Below are positions 1 to 7,239 of a stretch of 21,887 nt of DNA, one piece after another (within the stretch, counting starts at the first letter, position 1; each line of letters starts with the position of its first letter). The notes under the pieces are model-generated. The model did no database searches and was not told where the DNA came from. It worked only from the letters and a program-made list of their open reading frames with translations. The translations under genes and the position numbers were made by a program. The stretch comes from Actinomycetota bacterium (GTDB taxonomy: Bacteria > Actinomycetota > Actinomycetes > Actinomycetales > Microbacteriaceae), in NCBI GenBank assembly GCA_009703545.1, contig WLFX01000003.1, positions 1 through 21,887 on the forward strand, written 5' to 3'.

Positions 1-64
1 CGTCAACAACGTCTCCGGCAGAGCCGAGGCCAGTGACCTCGTGAGTGAGAATAAGTTTTGCCAT
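1..64 (-). CDS. rplI: 50S ribosomal protein L9, 5' end only
   Basis: Only the first 21 codons lie in the window; the gene runs off the left edge. The visible start reads MAKLILTHEVTGLGSAGDVV, the typical N-terminus of bL9, whose N-terminal domain binds 23S rRNA near the L1 stalk. The ATG at 64-62 is preceded by AAGGAG about nine bases upstream. That Shine-Dalgarno overlaps the TAA stop of rpsR, so L9 is the last visible gene of the rpsF-ssb-rpsR-rplI operon and is probably translationally coupled to S18. Identity is certain from the N-terminus and the gene order; nothing can be said about the rest of the protein. Confidence 0.95.
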   Translation of the reverse strand, partial: MAKLILTHEVTGLGSAGDVVD

Positions 65-75
65 TGTCGTACTCC

Positions 76-336
76 TTAACGGCCAGCGCCGGCGTAGGGA
101 AGAAGAGCCATTTCGCGTGCGTTCTTCACTGCACGAGCAATGAGACGCTGCTCCTGAACCGAAACGCCCGTGATTCGACGCGAACGAATCTTTCCGCGCT
201 CCGAAATGAACTTGCGAAGGGTTGCGACGTCTTTGTAGTCAATGACGTCAATCTTGATTGCGCGTGCGGGGGGAAGAACTTTAGCGCCCTTACCCACGCG
301 CGGCTTGCGGCGGTCGCCGGTTGCCTTTCCTGCCAT
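76..336 (-). CDS. rpsR: 30S ribosomal protein S18
   Basis: A basic protein of 86 residues, the usual size for bS18, which forms a heterodimer with S6 on the platform of the 30S subunit. The core includes [20 protein letters not shown] (residues 29-48) followed by [26 protein letters not shown], the S18 signature that contacts 16S rRNA. The ATG at 336 has AAGGA eight bases upstream. It lies 26 bases after the ssb stop and its own stop overlaps the rplI ribosome-binding site. There is no four-cysteine zinc-binding motif. Expression is probably set by the promoter and leader upstream of rpsF. Confidence 0.97.
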   Translation of the reverse strand: MAGKATGDRRKPRVGKGAKVLPPARAIKIDVIDYKDVATLRKFISERGKIRSRRITGVSVQEQRLIARAVKNAREMALLPYAGAGR

Positions 337-362
337 GATTATTCCTTTTCGTGAAGAGTTAG

Positions 363-872
363 TTAGAACGGAGCGTCGTCGTTAGAGGGCTCGGTCGAGC
401 CGGCACCCCAGGGGTCGCCGCCAGCAACAGGGGCAGCCGGGGCCGACCATTCGTTGCCGCCCGCGGGAGCAGACCAGTCGCTGTTTCCGCCGCCGCTTGC
501 TGCCGAACCCGGTGCGCGAGTGACGGCTGCGGTTGCATATCGAAGCGAAGGGCCGATCTCGTCAACCTCGAGTTCAATCGAGGTTCGCTTTTCGCCTTCC
601 TTCGTTTCAAAAGAACGCTGACGGAGTCGGCCTGTCGCGACAACACGCGATCCTTTCGACAACGACGAGGCGACATGCTCGGCGAATTCACGCCACACGC
701 TTGCACGAAGGAACAGCGCTTCGCCGTCCTTCCACTCGTTACTCGCTCGGTCGAAAGTTCGAGGAGTCGATGCGATTGTGAAATTCGCAACGGCAACACC
801 GTTCTGCGTGTAGCGAAGTTCGGGGTCGGCCGTGAGGTTGCCGACAACCGTGATGACTGTGTCGTTAGCCAT
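363..872 (-). CDS. ssb: Single-stranded DNA-binding protein
   Basis: The protein has 169 residues. An N-terminal OB fold (about 1-110) starts [20 protein letters not shown] and binds single-stranded DNA as a tetramer during replication and repair. A Gly/Ser/Ala/Trp-rich linker with repeated SDWSAPA / NEWSAPA units follows. The acidic tip NDDAPF (residues 164-169) is the conserved peptide that recruits replication and repair partners. The ATG at 872 is five bases after the rpsF stop; a GGAG motif inside the end of rpsF can act as its Shine-Dalgarno. Location between rpsF and rpsR is the standard bacterial arrangement. Family assignment is secure. Confidence 0.97.
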   Translation of the reverse strand: MANDTVITVVGNLTADPELRYTQNGVAVANFTIASTPRTFDRASNEWKDGEALFLRASVWREFAEHVASSLSKGSRVVATGRLRQRSFETKEGEKRTSIELEVDEIGPSLRYATAAVTRAPGSAASGGGNSDWSAPAGGNEWSAPAAPVAGGDPWGAGSTEPSNDDAPF

Positions 873-877
873 GGTGG

Positions 878-1237
878 TTACTCCGCACTCGCTTCAGCGA
901 GCGTTGCTGCTTCGGCCGCTTCGATAGCCTGCGACGCAATTCGAGCTACAGCTTCGTCCGCGCGAAGGACCTTGGTGCGCATGATCGACTCGTTGAGTCG
1001 AAGCTGGCGCTCAAGTTCCTGCGTGGTCGCGGGGTCCGCGGTGAAGTTGATGACGGCGTAGATGCCTTCGGTCTTCTTCTGGATTTCGTAGGACAAACGG
1101 CGACGGCCCCACAAATCGACGTTGTCAACAGTTCCTCCACCGTTGGTGATGACACTCAGGAACTTCTCAAGTGTCGGTTGTACGGTGCGCTCATCGACCT
1201 CGGGGTCGAGAATCACCATTATTTCATAGGGATGCAT
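878..1237 (-). CDS. rpsF: 30S ribosomal protein S6
   Basis: With the ATG at 1237 the product is 119 residues, beginning [20 protein letters not shown], as expected for bS6. The reading frame continues upstream to a GTG at 1249, but that codon lies inside the Shine-Dalgarno AGAGGAGG, whereas the ATG is about eleven bases downstream of it; homologues also begin just before the H/PYEI motif. S6 pairs with S18 on the 30S platform. The C-terminal tail is Ala/Glu-rich ([16 protein letters not shown]). It is first in the operon with ssb, rpsR and rplI. The leader upstream can form a helix over the ribosome-binding site, suggesting autoregulation by the S6:S18 pair (inference). Confidence 0.97.
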   Translation of the reverse strand: MHPYEIMVILDPEVDERTVQPTLEKFLSVITNGGGTVDNVDLWGRRRLSYEIQKKTEGIYAVINFTADPATTQELERQLRLNESIMRTKVLRADEAVARIASQAIEAAEAATLAEASAE

Positions 1238-1326
1238 GACGTAACCCACCTCCTCTGGACTCGGCGGCTACAGAATTTCTGCAGCAGGAGGGTTGTGCAT
1301 CTAGTGCATGCTGCCCTGTGGGCAAC
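1238..1326 (-). promoter_or_regulatory. rpsF mRNA leader with Shine-Dalgarno-sequestering helix (candidate S6:S18 autoregulatory element)
   Basis: Reading the minus strand as RNA, AACCCUCCU (1294-1286) can pair with AGGAGGUGGGUU (1254-1243), which contains the rpsF Shine-Dalgarno; one 3-nt bulge is needed. Enclosed is a hairpin, CUGCAG (1284-1279), loop AAAUU, CUGUAG (1273-1268), followed at once by CCGCCG. An S6:S18-binding leader with an essential CCG trinucleotide is known upstream of rpsF in many bacteria, so this is a candidate version. A second small hairpin, TGCCC-ACA-GGGCA (1324-1312), lies at the predicted 5' end of the RNA. The pairing is seen; the function is inferred. Confidence 0.5.
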
Positions 1327-1332
1327 CGTCCA

Positions 1333-1361
1333 AGAATAGCCGAAAGAAGCGCTCAGGACAA
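1333..1361 (-). promoter_or_regulatory. rpsF operon promoter
   Basis: On the minus strand, TTGTCC (1361-1356), a 17-base spacer and TATTCT (1338-1333) form a good housekeeping-sigma promoter. Transcription would begin near 1326, giving a leader of about 90 bases. The -35 hexamer overlaps the last codons of the CCA-transferase gene. The -10 is the same hexamer as in the rpmH promoter at 12064, which supports the call. Confidence 0.6.
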
Positions 1362-2786
1362 TTCGCGTCCGGCGGCCCAGGATCGAAGTCGTTTTTCTGC
1401 CTCCTCAACACCGAGCGGACCCTCGTCCAAACGAAGTTCCATGAGGAACGCGCGCGCCTCACCAACAAGACGACCGGGCCCCACATCGAGAATCGTCATG
1501 ATCTGGTCACCGTCCAAGTCGGGGCGGATCGCGTCGATCTCCTCGCGTTCACGGATGGCAGAGATTCGCTCCTCAAGGTCGGTATAAGCCGCATCCATGA
1601 GTGCGAGCTTTCTGTCGTTTCTGGTCGTGACATCACTGCGAACAAGAATGTGCAAACGCTCAAGTTCCTCGCCGGCGTCCCTGACATAACGGCGAACCGC
1701 CGAGTCCGTCCATTCCCCCTCGCTATATCCAAAGAAACGCAGATGCAATCGGATTAGATTGCATACGCGAGCGATGGTGTCGTTATCGAATCGCAGGGCG
1801 TGCAATCTCTTCTTGGCAAGACGCGCACCCGCCACGTCATGGCCATAGAAGGTCACAACCTTGGCGTTGTCGAACGACCGTGTCATCGGCTTACCGATAT
1901 CGTGCAACAGCGCGGCCAGGCGACCGATGAGGTCGGGTGGCGAATCCGGGAAACGTTGGAGTTCCAGCGCAATCGACTTTGTCAGCACCGTGAGCGAATG
2001 TTCGTAGACGTCCTTGTGACGACCGTGTTCGTCGTGTTCACGAATGAGAACGGGGATTTCGGGGAATACGCGATCGAGAATTCCCGTGTCCACAAGTGTT
2101 CGGACGCCGGGAACGGGGTCTGGGGCACTGATGAGTTTGATGAATTCGTCCCGAACGCGTTCCGCGCTAATCATCAGAATTGAGTCCGCGAGTGCGGTCA
2201 TCGCGGTGACGACCTCGGGGGCGAGAACAAATTGCAGTTGTGCGACAAAGCGTGCAGCCCGCATCATCCGAAGCGGATCATCCGCAAAGGATTGTTCTGG
2301 TGTGCCCGGTGTCCGCAGTCGTTTCGCGACAAGATCGTCGAATCCTCCGCTGGGGTCAACGAGCGACAGATCAGGGAGCGAGAGAGCCATGGCGTTGACC
2401 GTGAAATCTCGGCGTAACAGGTCGTCGTCGATTCGATTCCCAAACGCCACAATCGGCTTGCGGTTCTCGCGGTCATACGTGTCGCTTCGATAGGTCGTAA
2501 TTTCAACCTGCTCGCCTTGCACGCGAGCGCCAATTGTGCCGAAGTCGCGACCAATGTCCCACGTGGTTGTCGAAATTGGGCCGACCACGCGCAGGATCTC
2601 ATCGGGGGTCGCGTTCGTTGCAAAATCAAGGTCAGTGAGTGCCCGACCAAGAAAGGCGTCACGCACTGGCCCGCCAACGAGAGCAAGCTCGAATCCGGCT
2701 TCCACAAAGGCAGCGGTCAACGTCGAAACGGTTCCGCTGCCGGCGAGGGCCGTCAATCTCGCCATGGCCTCCGCCACGCTCTCCAT
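1353..2786 (-). CDS. pcnA: CCA tRNA nucleotidyltransferase
   Basis: The 477-residue product adds or repairs the 3' CCA of tRNAs. The N-terminal class II nucleotidyltransferase head shows LVGGPVRDAFLG (36-47; most homologues have Ala where this has Pro40), the metal-binding DLD (52-54), and RRDFTVNAM (125-133). A C-terminal HD-type domain carries LLHDIGKP (293-300). Length fits the actinobacterial family. It is transcribed away from the DUF6049/murJ genes, as in mycobacteria (Rv3907c). No Shine-Dalgarno precedes the ATG at 2786, but a TAGACT -10 ends eight bases upstream, so a leaderless start is likely; an internal ATG at 2765 with GGAGG upstream is an alternative. The symbols pcnA, pcnB and cca are all used for this family. 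Confidence 0.93.
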   Translation of the reverse strand: MESVAEAMARLTALAGSGTVSTLTAAFVEAGFELALVGGPVRDAFLGRALTDLDFATNATPDEILRVVGPISTTTWDIGRDFGTIGARVQGEQVEITTYRSDTYDRENRKPIVAFGNRIDDDLLRRDFTVNAMALSLPDLSLVDPSGGFDDLVAKRLRTPGTPEQSFADDPLRMMRAARFVAQLQFVLAPEVVTAMTALADSILMISAERVRDEFIKLISAPDPVPGVRTLVDTGILDRVFPEIPVLIREHDEHGRHKDVYEHSLTVLTKSIALELQRFPDSPPDLIGRLAALLHDIGKPMTRSFDNAKVVTFYGHDVAGARLAKKRLHALRFDNDTIARVCNLIRLHLRFFGYSEGEWTDSAVRRYVRDAGEELERLHILVRSDVTTRNDRKLALMDAAYTDLEERISAIREREEIDAIRPDLDGDQIMTILDVGPGRLVGEARAFLMELRLDEGPLGVEEAEKRLRSWAAGRELS

Positions 2787-2794
2787 ATCGCTTC

Positions 2795-2804
2795 AGTCTA
2801 GACT
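2795..2804. promoter_or_regulatory. Shared palindromic -10 element of two divergent leaderless promoters
   Basis: AGTCTAGACT is a perfect 10-base palindrome, so it reads TAGACT on both strands. Rightward, seven bases separate it from the ATG of the DUF6049-like gene; leftward, eight bases separate it from the ATG of the CCA-transferase. Both start codons therefore fall at or next to the expected transcription start, and neither has a Shine-Dalgarno. TAGACT fits the TANNNT form of housekeeping -10 boxes and recurs upstream of trxA and gyrB. No convincing -35 is visible in either direction. Confidence 0.6.
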
Positions 2805-2811
2805 TACCGCT

Positions 2812-4245
2812 ATGTCGGCCGTCGAAAAAGTTGGGGTTCGTCGCGCTCGCGTCAGCCTTGCCGTCGCGGCAATTTTCGCGCTTTTCGGTTTCGGCGCGGC
2901 CCCTGCGGAAGCCACATCTCGACCTACGTTTTCCGTACTCGTTCCCATCGTCGCCCCCGGATCGTTGTCCGACTTGATTGCTGCGGACGAGTTAACGGCC
3001 CTGGTGTCGCGGGGCGGTTCATGGGCTCAGCTAACGTCAGCCGCGATCTCGCATGGTGCAACGATCGCCATTGACTCGCGAATCGTTTCCAGCATCGAGG
3101 CGCTTGGGCCGAAAGCGCCCGCGTTTGTATCCGCGTGGTTAAACTCCGTAACACGATCTCGGCCAATTTATTTGCCGTGGGGAAACGCAGACCCGTTCGT
3201 GATTGCCGACAGTGGGCCGAGCTACCGGGTCTCGACTATCCAACTGAGTGAAATTTCGGGTGTCCCCTCGGCGGACATCACCGGTTGGCCAACCGGTCGA
3301 GCGGGAGACGCACTAAGTCTGAGTATCATCGAGAAATTGGGATTCGGGCGACTCATCGCGGACGACGAGATGTTTCCTGGACTAGCAAATGCCTATTCCT
3401 CTGATGCAAGCGCATCAATCGCCGAAGCGGTCGCACCCGGTTCCGAAGTCGACCCAGTTGCCGTAGCAACGCTCCTACGCGACTCATCGAACAGCCGCCT
3501 GGCCCTCGTTCTTCCGCGCGACCCCAGCGCTATCGACGCGAAGCGTGCGGTTGCCTTCCTCAACGCGTTGGACCAAGAATCCGAAAGCTTGATTCGTTTC
3601 ACACCCGCTGTGGTGACAAATGACACGATCGCAAACTTCCACGACGTTCCCTCTGCATCCATCGGGTCACTGATGTCTCAACATCGCCTCGACCGTCTAG
3701 TGTCCGAGATGGCCTTAGATCCCCGCGTAATCACCACTGCGCGCCTTCGTCAACTCTGCGTCGTCGCGGGGCTAGTCGCCACCTCTCGCTTCCCTGGAGT
3801 AGTTCGCGAATACACCCGAACCGCTAAAACTTACGAGGACTTTGTTTCGTTCTCGATCGGAAGCGATTTCACTGTCCTCGCCAATTCAGCCGAATTGCCA
3901 TTGACAATCACTAACGCCTCCGCAACCGACATCACCATCATCGCCACCGTCAATTCATTATCGGGAATTGTCAGCATCCCGACGCCGAACCAGACAATCA
4001 TGATTCCATCCGGTTCTAGTGCCCAGGTCACGGTCCCGATGATCTCGGTTGCGAACGGAAAAACGTCACTTCGAGCAACGCTGACGACATCAAGTGGGCT
4101 CGTCATCAGCGACCCAGTGTTCATTGAAATCGACGTCCAAGCGCAATGGGAGGGCATCACTCTCGTGATCTTTATCGCCATTGTGGCGGCCATCATGAGT
4201 ATTGGAATCACCCGAACTATTCGTGATCGGCGACGTCGCTCATGA
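2812..4245 (+). CDS. Secreted, membrane-anchored DUF6049-like protein
   Basis: With the ATG at 2812 the protein has 477 residues. A signal peptide is clear: RRAR (10-13), a hydrophobic stretch to about residue 30, and an AEA cleavage site (32-34). A long extracellular part follows, with beta-rich, Ser/Thr-rich sequence near the C-terminus that looks Ig-like. One transmembrane helix (about 449-467) precedes a short basic cytoplasmic tail (TRTIRDRRRRS). Position between the CCA enzyme and murJ matches the actinobacterial DUF6049 family (Rv3909 in mycobacteria), whose members are usually longer. The stop overlaps the murJ start by four bases (ATGA), implying co-expression. A link to cell-wall assembly is inferred from the neighbour only; no catalytic motif is visible. 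The frame is open far upstream, but that part is antisense to the CCA-transferase gene and is not used. Confidence 0.78.
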   Translation: MSAVEKVGVRRARVSLAVAAIFALFGFGAAPAEATSRPTFSVLVPIVAPGSLSDLIAADELTALVSRGGSWAQLTSAAISHGATIAIDSRIVSSIEALGPKAPAFVSAWLNSVTRSRPIYLPWGNADPFVIADSGPSYRVSTIQLSEISGVPSADITGWPTGRAGDALSLSIIEKLGFGRLIADDEMFPGLANAYSSDASASIAEAVAPGSEVDPVAVATLLRDSSNSRLALVLPRDPSAIDAKRAVAFLNALDQESESLIRFTPAVVTNDTIANFHDVPSASIGSLMSQHRLDRLVSEMALDPRVITTARLRQLCVVAGLVATSRFPGVVREYTRTAKTYEDFVSFSIGSDFTVLANSAELPLTITNASATDITIIATVNSLSGIVSIPTPNQTIMIPSGSSAQVTVPMISVANGKTSLRATLTTSSGLVISDPVFIEIDVQAQWEGITLVIFIAIVAAIMSIGITRTIRDRRRRS

Positions 4246-5852
4246 CGAACCGAATTGGCCGATCGTCCATCCTTCTGGCGTCTGGAACAGTCGTGTCACG
4301 AATCCTCGGCTTTGTGAGCGCGGTGGTTCTAGCCCGCACGGTTGGCTTGATTGGTTCCGGCGCTGATGCATTCGCGTTAGCAAACCAGTTACCAAACAAT
4401 GTTTATGCGATTGTTGCGGGCGGATTACTCAGTGCTGTGTTCGTCCCGCAAATTATCAACGCGCAACTTCATTCAGATGGCGGTGAGAAGTTCGTCAATC
4501 GCCTCCTGACCCTTGGCCTGTCTGTTGTTCTTGTAGTCACCGTTGTTGCAGTGGCCGCTGCACCGTTTCTCGTCGCCGTATACACCCAGCACACGACAGA
4601 CACCGGGGGTCACGGTTTCGGACCGGCAGAGCTAGGGCTCGCGACTGCGTTCGCCTGGTGGTGTCTGCCCCAAGTCTTCTTTTATGCGGCGTACAGCCTG
4701 GTCGGCGAGGTCCTCAATGCGAAAGGCGTCTTTGGTCCATTTACGTGGGCGCCCGCTCTCAATAACGTCGTCGCTATCGCAGGAATGCTGTGGTTCGGAC
4801 AACATTTCACGGGAAGTGTCTCCGTTGCAGCGGACTGGGACGCGACCGAAGTGGCCATCCTTGCAGGTACCGCGACACTCGGTGTCGTTGTCCAAGCAGT
4901 CGCCCTGTTCGGCTTCCTCGGTCGTGCCTCAATACGTTTTCGACCCGATTTCCGCTTCCGCGGCGTGGGGCTCGGGGCAACGACCAAGTTGGCGGCGTGG
5001 ACATTTGGAATGATTGTAGTGACCCAAGTTGCTGGAATTGTCCAAAGCAACATTGCGTCACTGGCAACCGCCTACGGAGAGCCGGGCCTGGCAGTTCTTC
5101 GGTTTGGCTGGCTCGTTTTCATGCTTCCACATTCTGTGATTACGGTGTCCCTCGGAACCGCGTATTTCACGCAGATGAGCACCGCCGTTAGGGATAAGCA
5201 ATGGGATCGGCTCGAGTCCGACATTCGCGAATCGTTGGCCCGCATTTCGTTATTCATGGTCATTAGTGCCGGCGTGCTGTGGTTGACCGCAACGCACGTC
5301 GCGAATGTGTTCGCAGGCGAAGCTGGGAACGGAATGGCGGACGTCATCGCCTTTTTCACTTTCGGACTGGTTCCGTTCGGTGTTGTCTTTGTTCTACAGA
5401 GAATCTTCTACGCACTGGAAGACACCAAAACGCCATTTTTTGTGCAGCTAATTCAGTCAGCAGTCTTCACAATCGGGGCGTTGTTGACAGGGGCAGGACC
5501 TGTTTCCCTGATTGCAAACGGAATCGCGGTGTCGATGAGCGTCTCAATATTCGTTCACGCAATCCTGATGGTGATCTTTGTGCGGCGGAGACTAGGTCAC
5601 CTCGGTGGAAAATTACTGGGGCTAGCATTTGCCCGTTTTGTGATTGCCCTGGTCCCCGCCCTCGGCGTCGGATTCATTGTCCGCGGGACCTTGCCTACAG
5701 CACCGGCTTCGATAGAGCTGTCGGTTCTGTGGTCCATTGTCATTGCTGGTGCAATGGGGGCCGTCTACCTCTGCGTACTCTTGATGTTGCGTGACAAATC
5801 AGCCCACGATCTCGTCGCGCCCCTGCGTCGACTGGGGAATAAGCGACCATAA
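4242..5852 (+). CDS. murJ: Lipid II flippase MurJ
   Basis: This 536-residue polytopic membrane protein of the MVF/MOP family moves the peptidoglycan precursor lipid II across the membrane. It begins with GRSSILLASGTVVSRILGF, the typical first helix of MurJ with its SRxLGF motif, followed by a QLPNNVYAIVAGGLLSAVFV segment characteristic of the family. I estimate about 14 hydrophobic helices. Length is close to ordinary bacterial MurJ (just over 500) and there is no C-terminal pseudokinase domain as in the mycobacterial protein. Its ATG overlaps the stop of the upstream DUF6049-like gene. It ends 33 bases before trxB, so the four genes to trxA may be partly co-transcribed. Confidence 0.94.
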   Translation: MTNRIGRSSILLASGTVVSRILGFVSAVVLARTVGLIGSGADAFALANQLPNNVYAIVAGGLLSAVFVPQIINAQLHSDGGEKFVNRLLTLGLSVVLVVTVVAVAAAPFLVAVYTQHTTDTGGHGFGPAELGLATAFAWWCLPQVFFYAAYSLVGEVLNAKGVFGPFTWAPALNNVVAIAGMLWFGQHFTGSVSVAADWDATEVAILAGTATLGVVVQAVALFGFLGRASIRFRPDFRFRGVGLGATTKLAAWTFGMIVVTQVAGIVQSNIASLATAYGEPGLAVLRFGWLVFMLPHSVITVSLGTAYFTQMSTAVRDKQWDRLESDIRESLARISLFMVISAGVLWLTATHVANVFAGEAGNGMADVIAFFTFGLVPFGVVFVLQRIFYALEDTKTPFFVQLIQSAVFTIGALLTGAGPVSLIANGIAVSMSVSIFVHAILMVIFVRRRLGHLGGKLLGLAFARFVIALVPALGVGFIVRGTLPTAPASIELSVLWSIVIAGAMGAVYLCVLLMLRDKSAHDLVAPLRRLGNKRP

Positions 5853-5885
5853 ACTCGAATTACGACTGTTGTCGGAAGGAAAACT

Positions 5886-6809
5886 GTGCGCGAACTTGTC
5901 ATTATCGGGTCTGGTCCAGCCGGGTACACCGCTGCCATCTATGCGGCGCGTGCCGAACTGAAACCCCTCGTCATTGCCTCGAGTGTTGAGATGGGTGGTG
6001 ACCTGATGAAGACGACCGACGTCGACAACTATCCCGGGTTCCCCGAAGGCGTGATGGGTCCCGATCTCATGATGGGGATGCAAGCGCAAGCCGAACGTTT
6101 CGGAGCAGAACTGGTCTTTGACGACGCGACAGTTGTTGAACTCGATGGTCCAATTAAAAAAATCACGCTCGGGAACGGCGAAGTCATTGAGTCGAAGGCG
6201 GTCATTTTGTCGATGGGCAGCCAATATCGTCACCTCGGGCTCGACGACGAAAAACGTCTGTCCGGTTTCGGAGTCTCGTGGTGCGCTACGTGCGACGGCG
6301 CGTTTTTCCGCAATCGAACGGTCGCCGTCGTTGGCGGCGGAGACTCGGCAATGGAAGAAGCGACATTCCTGACCAAGTTCGCTGACACGGTGTATGTGGT
6401 TCACCGTTCCGACCAGTTCCGCGCGTCGCCCGCGATGCTCGCTCGTGCCACAGCCGACCCAAAGATTCAATTTGTCACGAACGCAGCAGTGACGGGAATT
6501 GTCGGCGCAGACGCCGTATCCGGGATCACGTTGGAAATGTCGGACGGCTCGACCTCCACGCTCGACATCGACGGGCTATTCATTGCAATTGGTTCTGACC
6601 CTCGCACGAGCCTGATCGCGAAACAAGTAACACTCACCGAGACGGGGAATGTTGCCGTCGATGGACGATCGTCGCGAACCAACATCGAGGGTGTCTTTGC
6701 TGCAGGCGATTTGATTGACCCCACCTATCGGCAAGCGATTGTCGCCGCAGGCTCCGGAGCGGTCGCCGCGTTGGATGCACAGCATTTCATTGAATCCCGT
6801 CCGCACTAG
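5886..6809 (+). CDS. trxB: Thioredoxin-disulfide reductase
   Basis: The product has 307 residues and starts at a GTG (5886) preceded by GGAAGGA. It transfers electrons from NADPH through FAD to thioredoxin in the cytoplasm. Visible motifs in order: FAD-binding GSGPAG (8-13), the redox-active CATC (133-136, in WCATCDGAFF), the NADPH-binding GGGDSA (150-155), the HRSDQFRAS phosphate-binding segment (173-181), and the C-terminal FAD motif GVFAAGDLID (269-278). Length is normal for low-molecular-weight reductases. The partner thioredoxin gene follows 39 bases downstream and has its own -10 element. Confidence 0.97.
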   Translation: MRELVIIGSGPAGYTAAIYAARAELKPLVIASSVEMGGDLMKTTDVDNYPGFPEGVMGPDLMMGMQAQAERFGAELVFDDATVVELDGPIKKITLGNGEVIESKAVILSMGSQYRHLGLDDEKRLSGFGVSWCATCDGAFFRNRTVAVVGGGDSAMEEATFLTKFADTVYVVHRSDQFRASPAMLARATADPKIQFVTNAAVTGIVGADAVSGITLEMSDGSTSTLDIDGLFIAIGSDPRTSLIAKQVTLTETGNVAVDGRSSRTNIEGVFAAGDLIDPTYRQAIVAAGSGAVAALDAQHFIESRPH

Positions 6810-6817
6810 CGCTCGGT

Positions 6818-6823
6818 TAGACT
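6818..6823 (+). promoter_or_regulatory. trxA promoter -10 element
   Basis: TAGACT lies between trxB and trxA, 25 bases before the ATG, and would give a leader of roughly 20 bases containing the GGGAG ribosome-binding site. The sequence is identical to the -10 at 2799. No good -35 is seen. CTCGGT (6812-6817) and ACCGAG (6834-6839) form a six-base inverted repeat around it, which could be a small operator or chance. Confidence 0.4.
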
Positions 6824-6848
6824 TGAGGAACCTACCGAGGGAGAAACA

Positions 6849-7172
6849 ATGAGTGCTCGCGATGTAACGGACGCAACCTTTGATGCGGAGGTTTTACGTA
6901 ACGACAAGCCCGTCATTGTTGACTTTTGGGCTCCATGGTGTGGCCCGTGTCGTGCGGTCTCACCCATTCTCGACGCGATTGCCGAAGCGCACGCTGACAA
7001 AATCGACATCGTCAAGCTCAACGTTGATGAGTTTCCCGATCTGGCGGTTCAATACAACATTCTCAACATCCCAGCGATGAAGGTCTTCAAGGGCGGAGAG
7101 GTCGTCAAAACCGTTGTAGGCGCCAGACCTAGGCCCGCTCTTGAACAGGATCTCGCCGAATTCCTCGCGTAG
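6849..7172 (+). CDS. trxA: Thioredoxin
   Basis: A 107-residue thioredoxin with the full active site WCGPC (30-34) and the cis-proline loop NIPAM (Pro75) opposite it. Ala follows the proline where many thioredoxins have Thr. It reduces cytoplasmic disulfides such as those of ribonucleotide reductase and peroxidases, and is recharged by TrxB next door. GAGGGAG lies a few bases before the ATG. It converges with parB; the gap to the parB stop is 67 bases. Identity is certain and length is typical. Confidence 0.97.
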   Translation: MSARDVTDATFDAEVLRNDKPVIVDFWAPWCGPCRAVSPILDAIAEAHADKIDIVKLNVDEFPDLAVQYNILNIPAMKVFKGGEVVKTVVGARPRPALEQDLAEFLA

Positions 7173-7239
7173 ACCTTCGGTTCGGAAACTTCACCGTCGT
7201 TGTGAGGCTTACTTTCGGAACGTCCGGTTTTGCGAAGGT
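7173..7239. terminator. Possible bidirectional terminator between convergent trxA and parB
   Basis: The convergent gap begins with ACCTTCG (7173-7179) and ends with CGAAGGT (7233-7239), a perfect seven-base inverted repeat with a 53-base interior. The interior also contains TTCGGAA twice in direct orientation. The loop is long and no clean U-tract follows, so this is a weak call based mainly on location. Confidence 0.25.
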
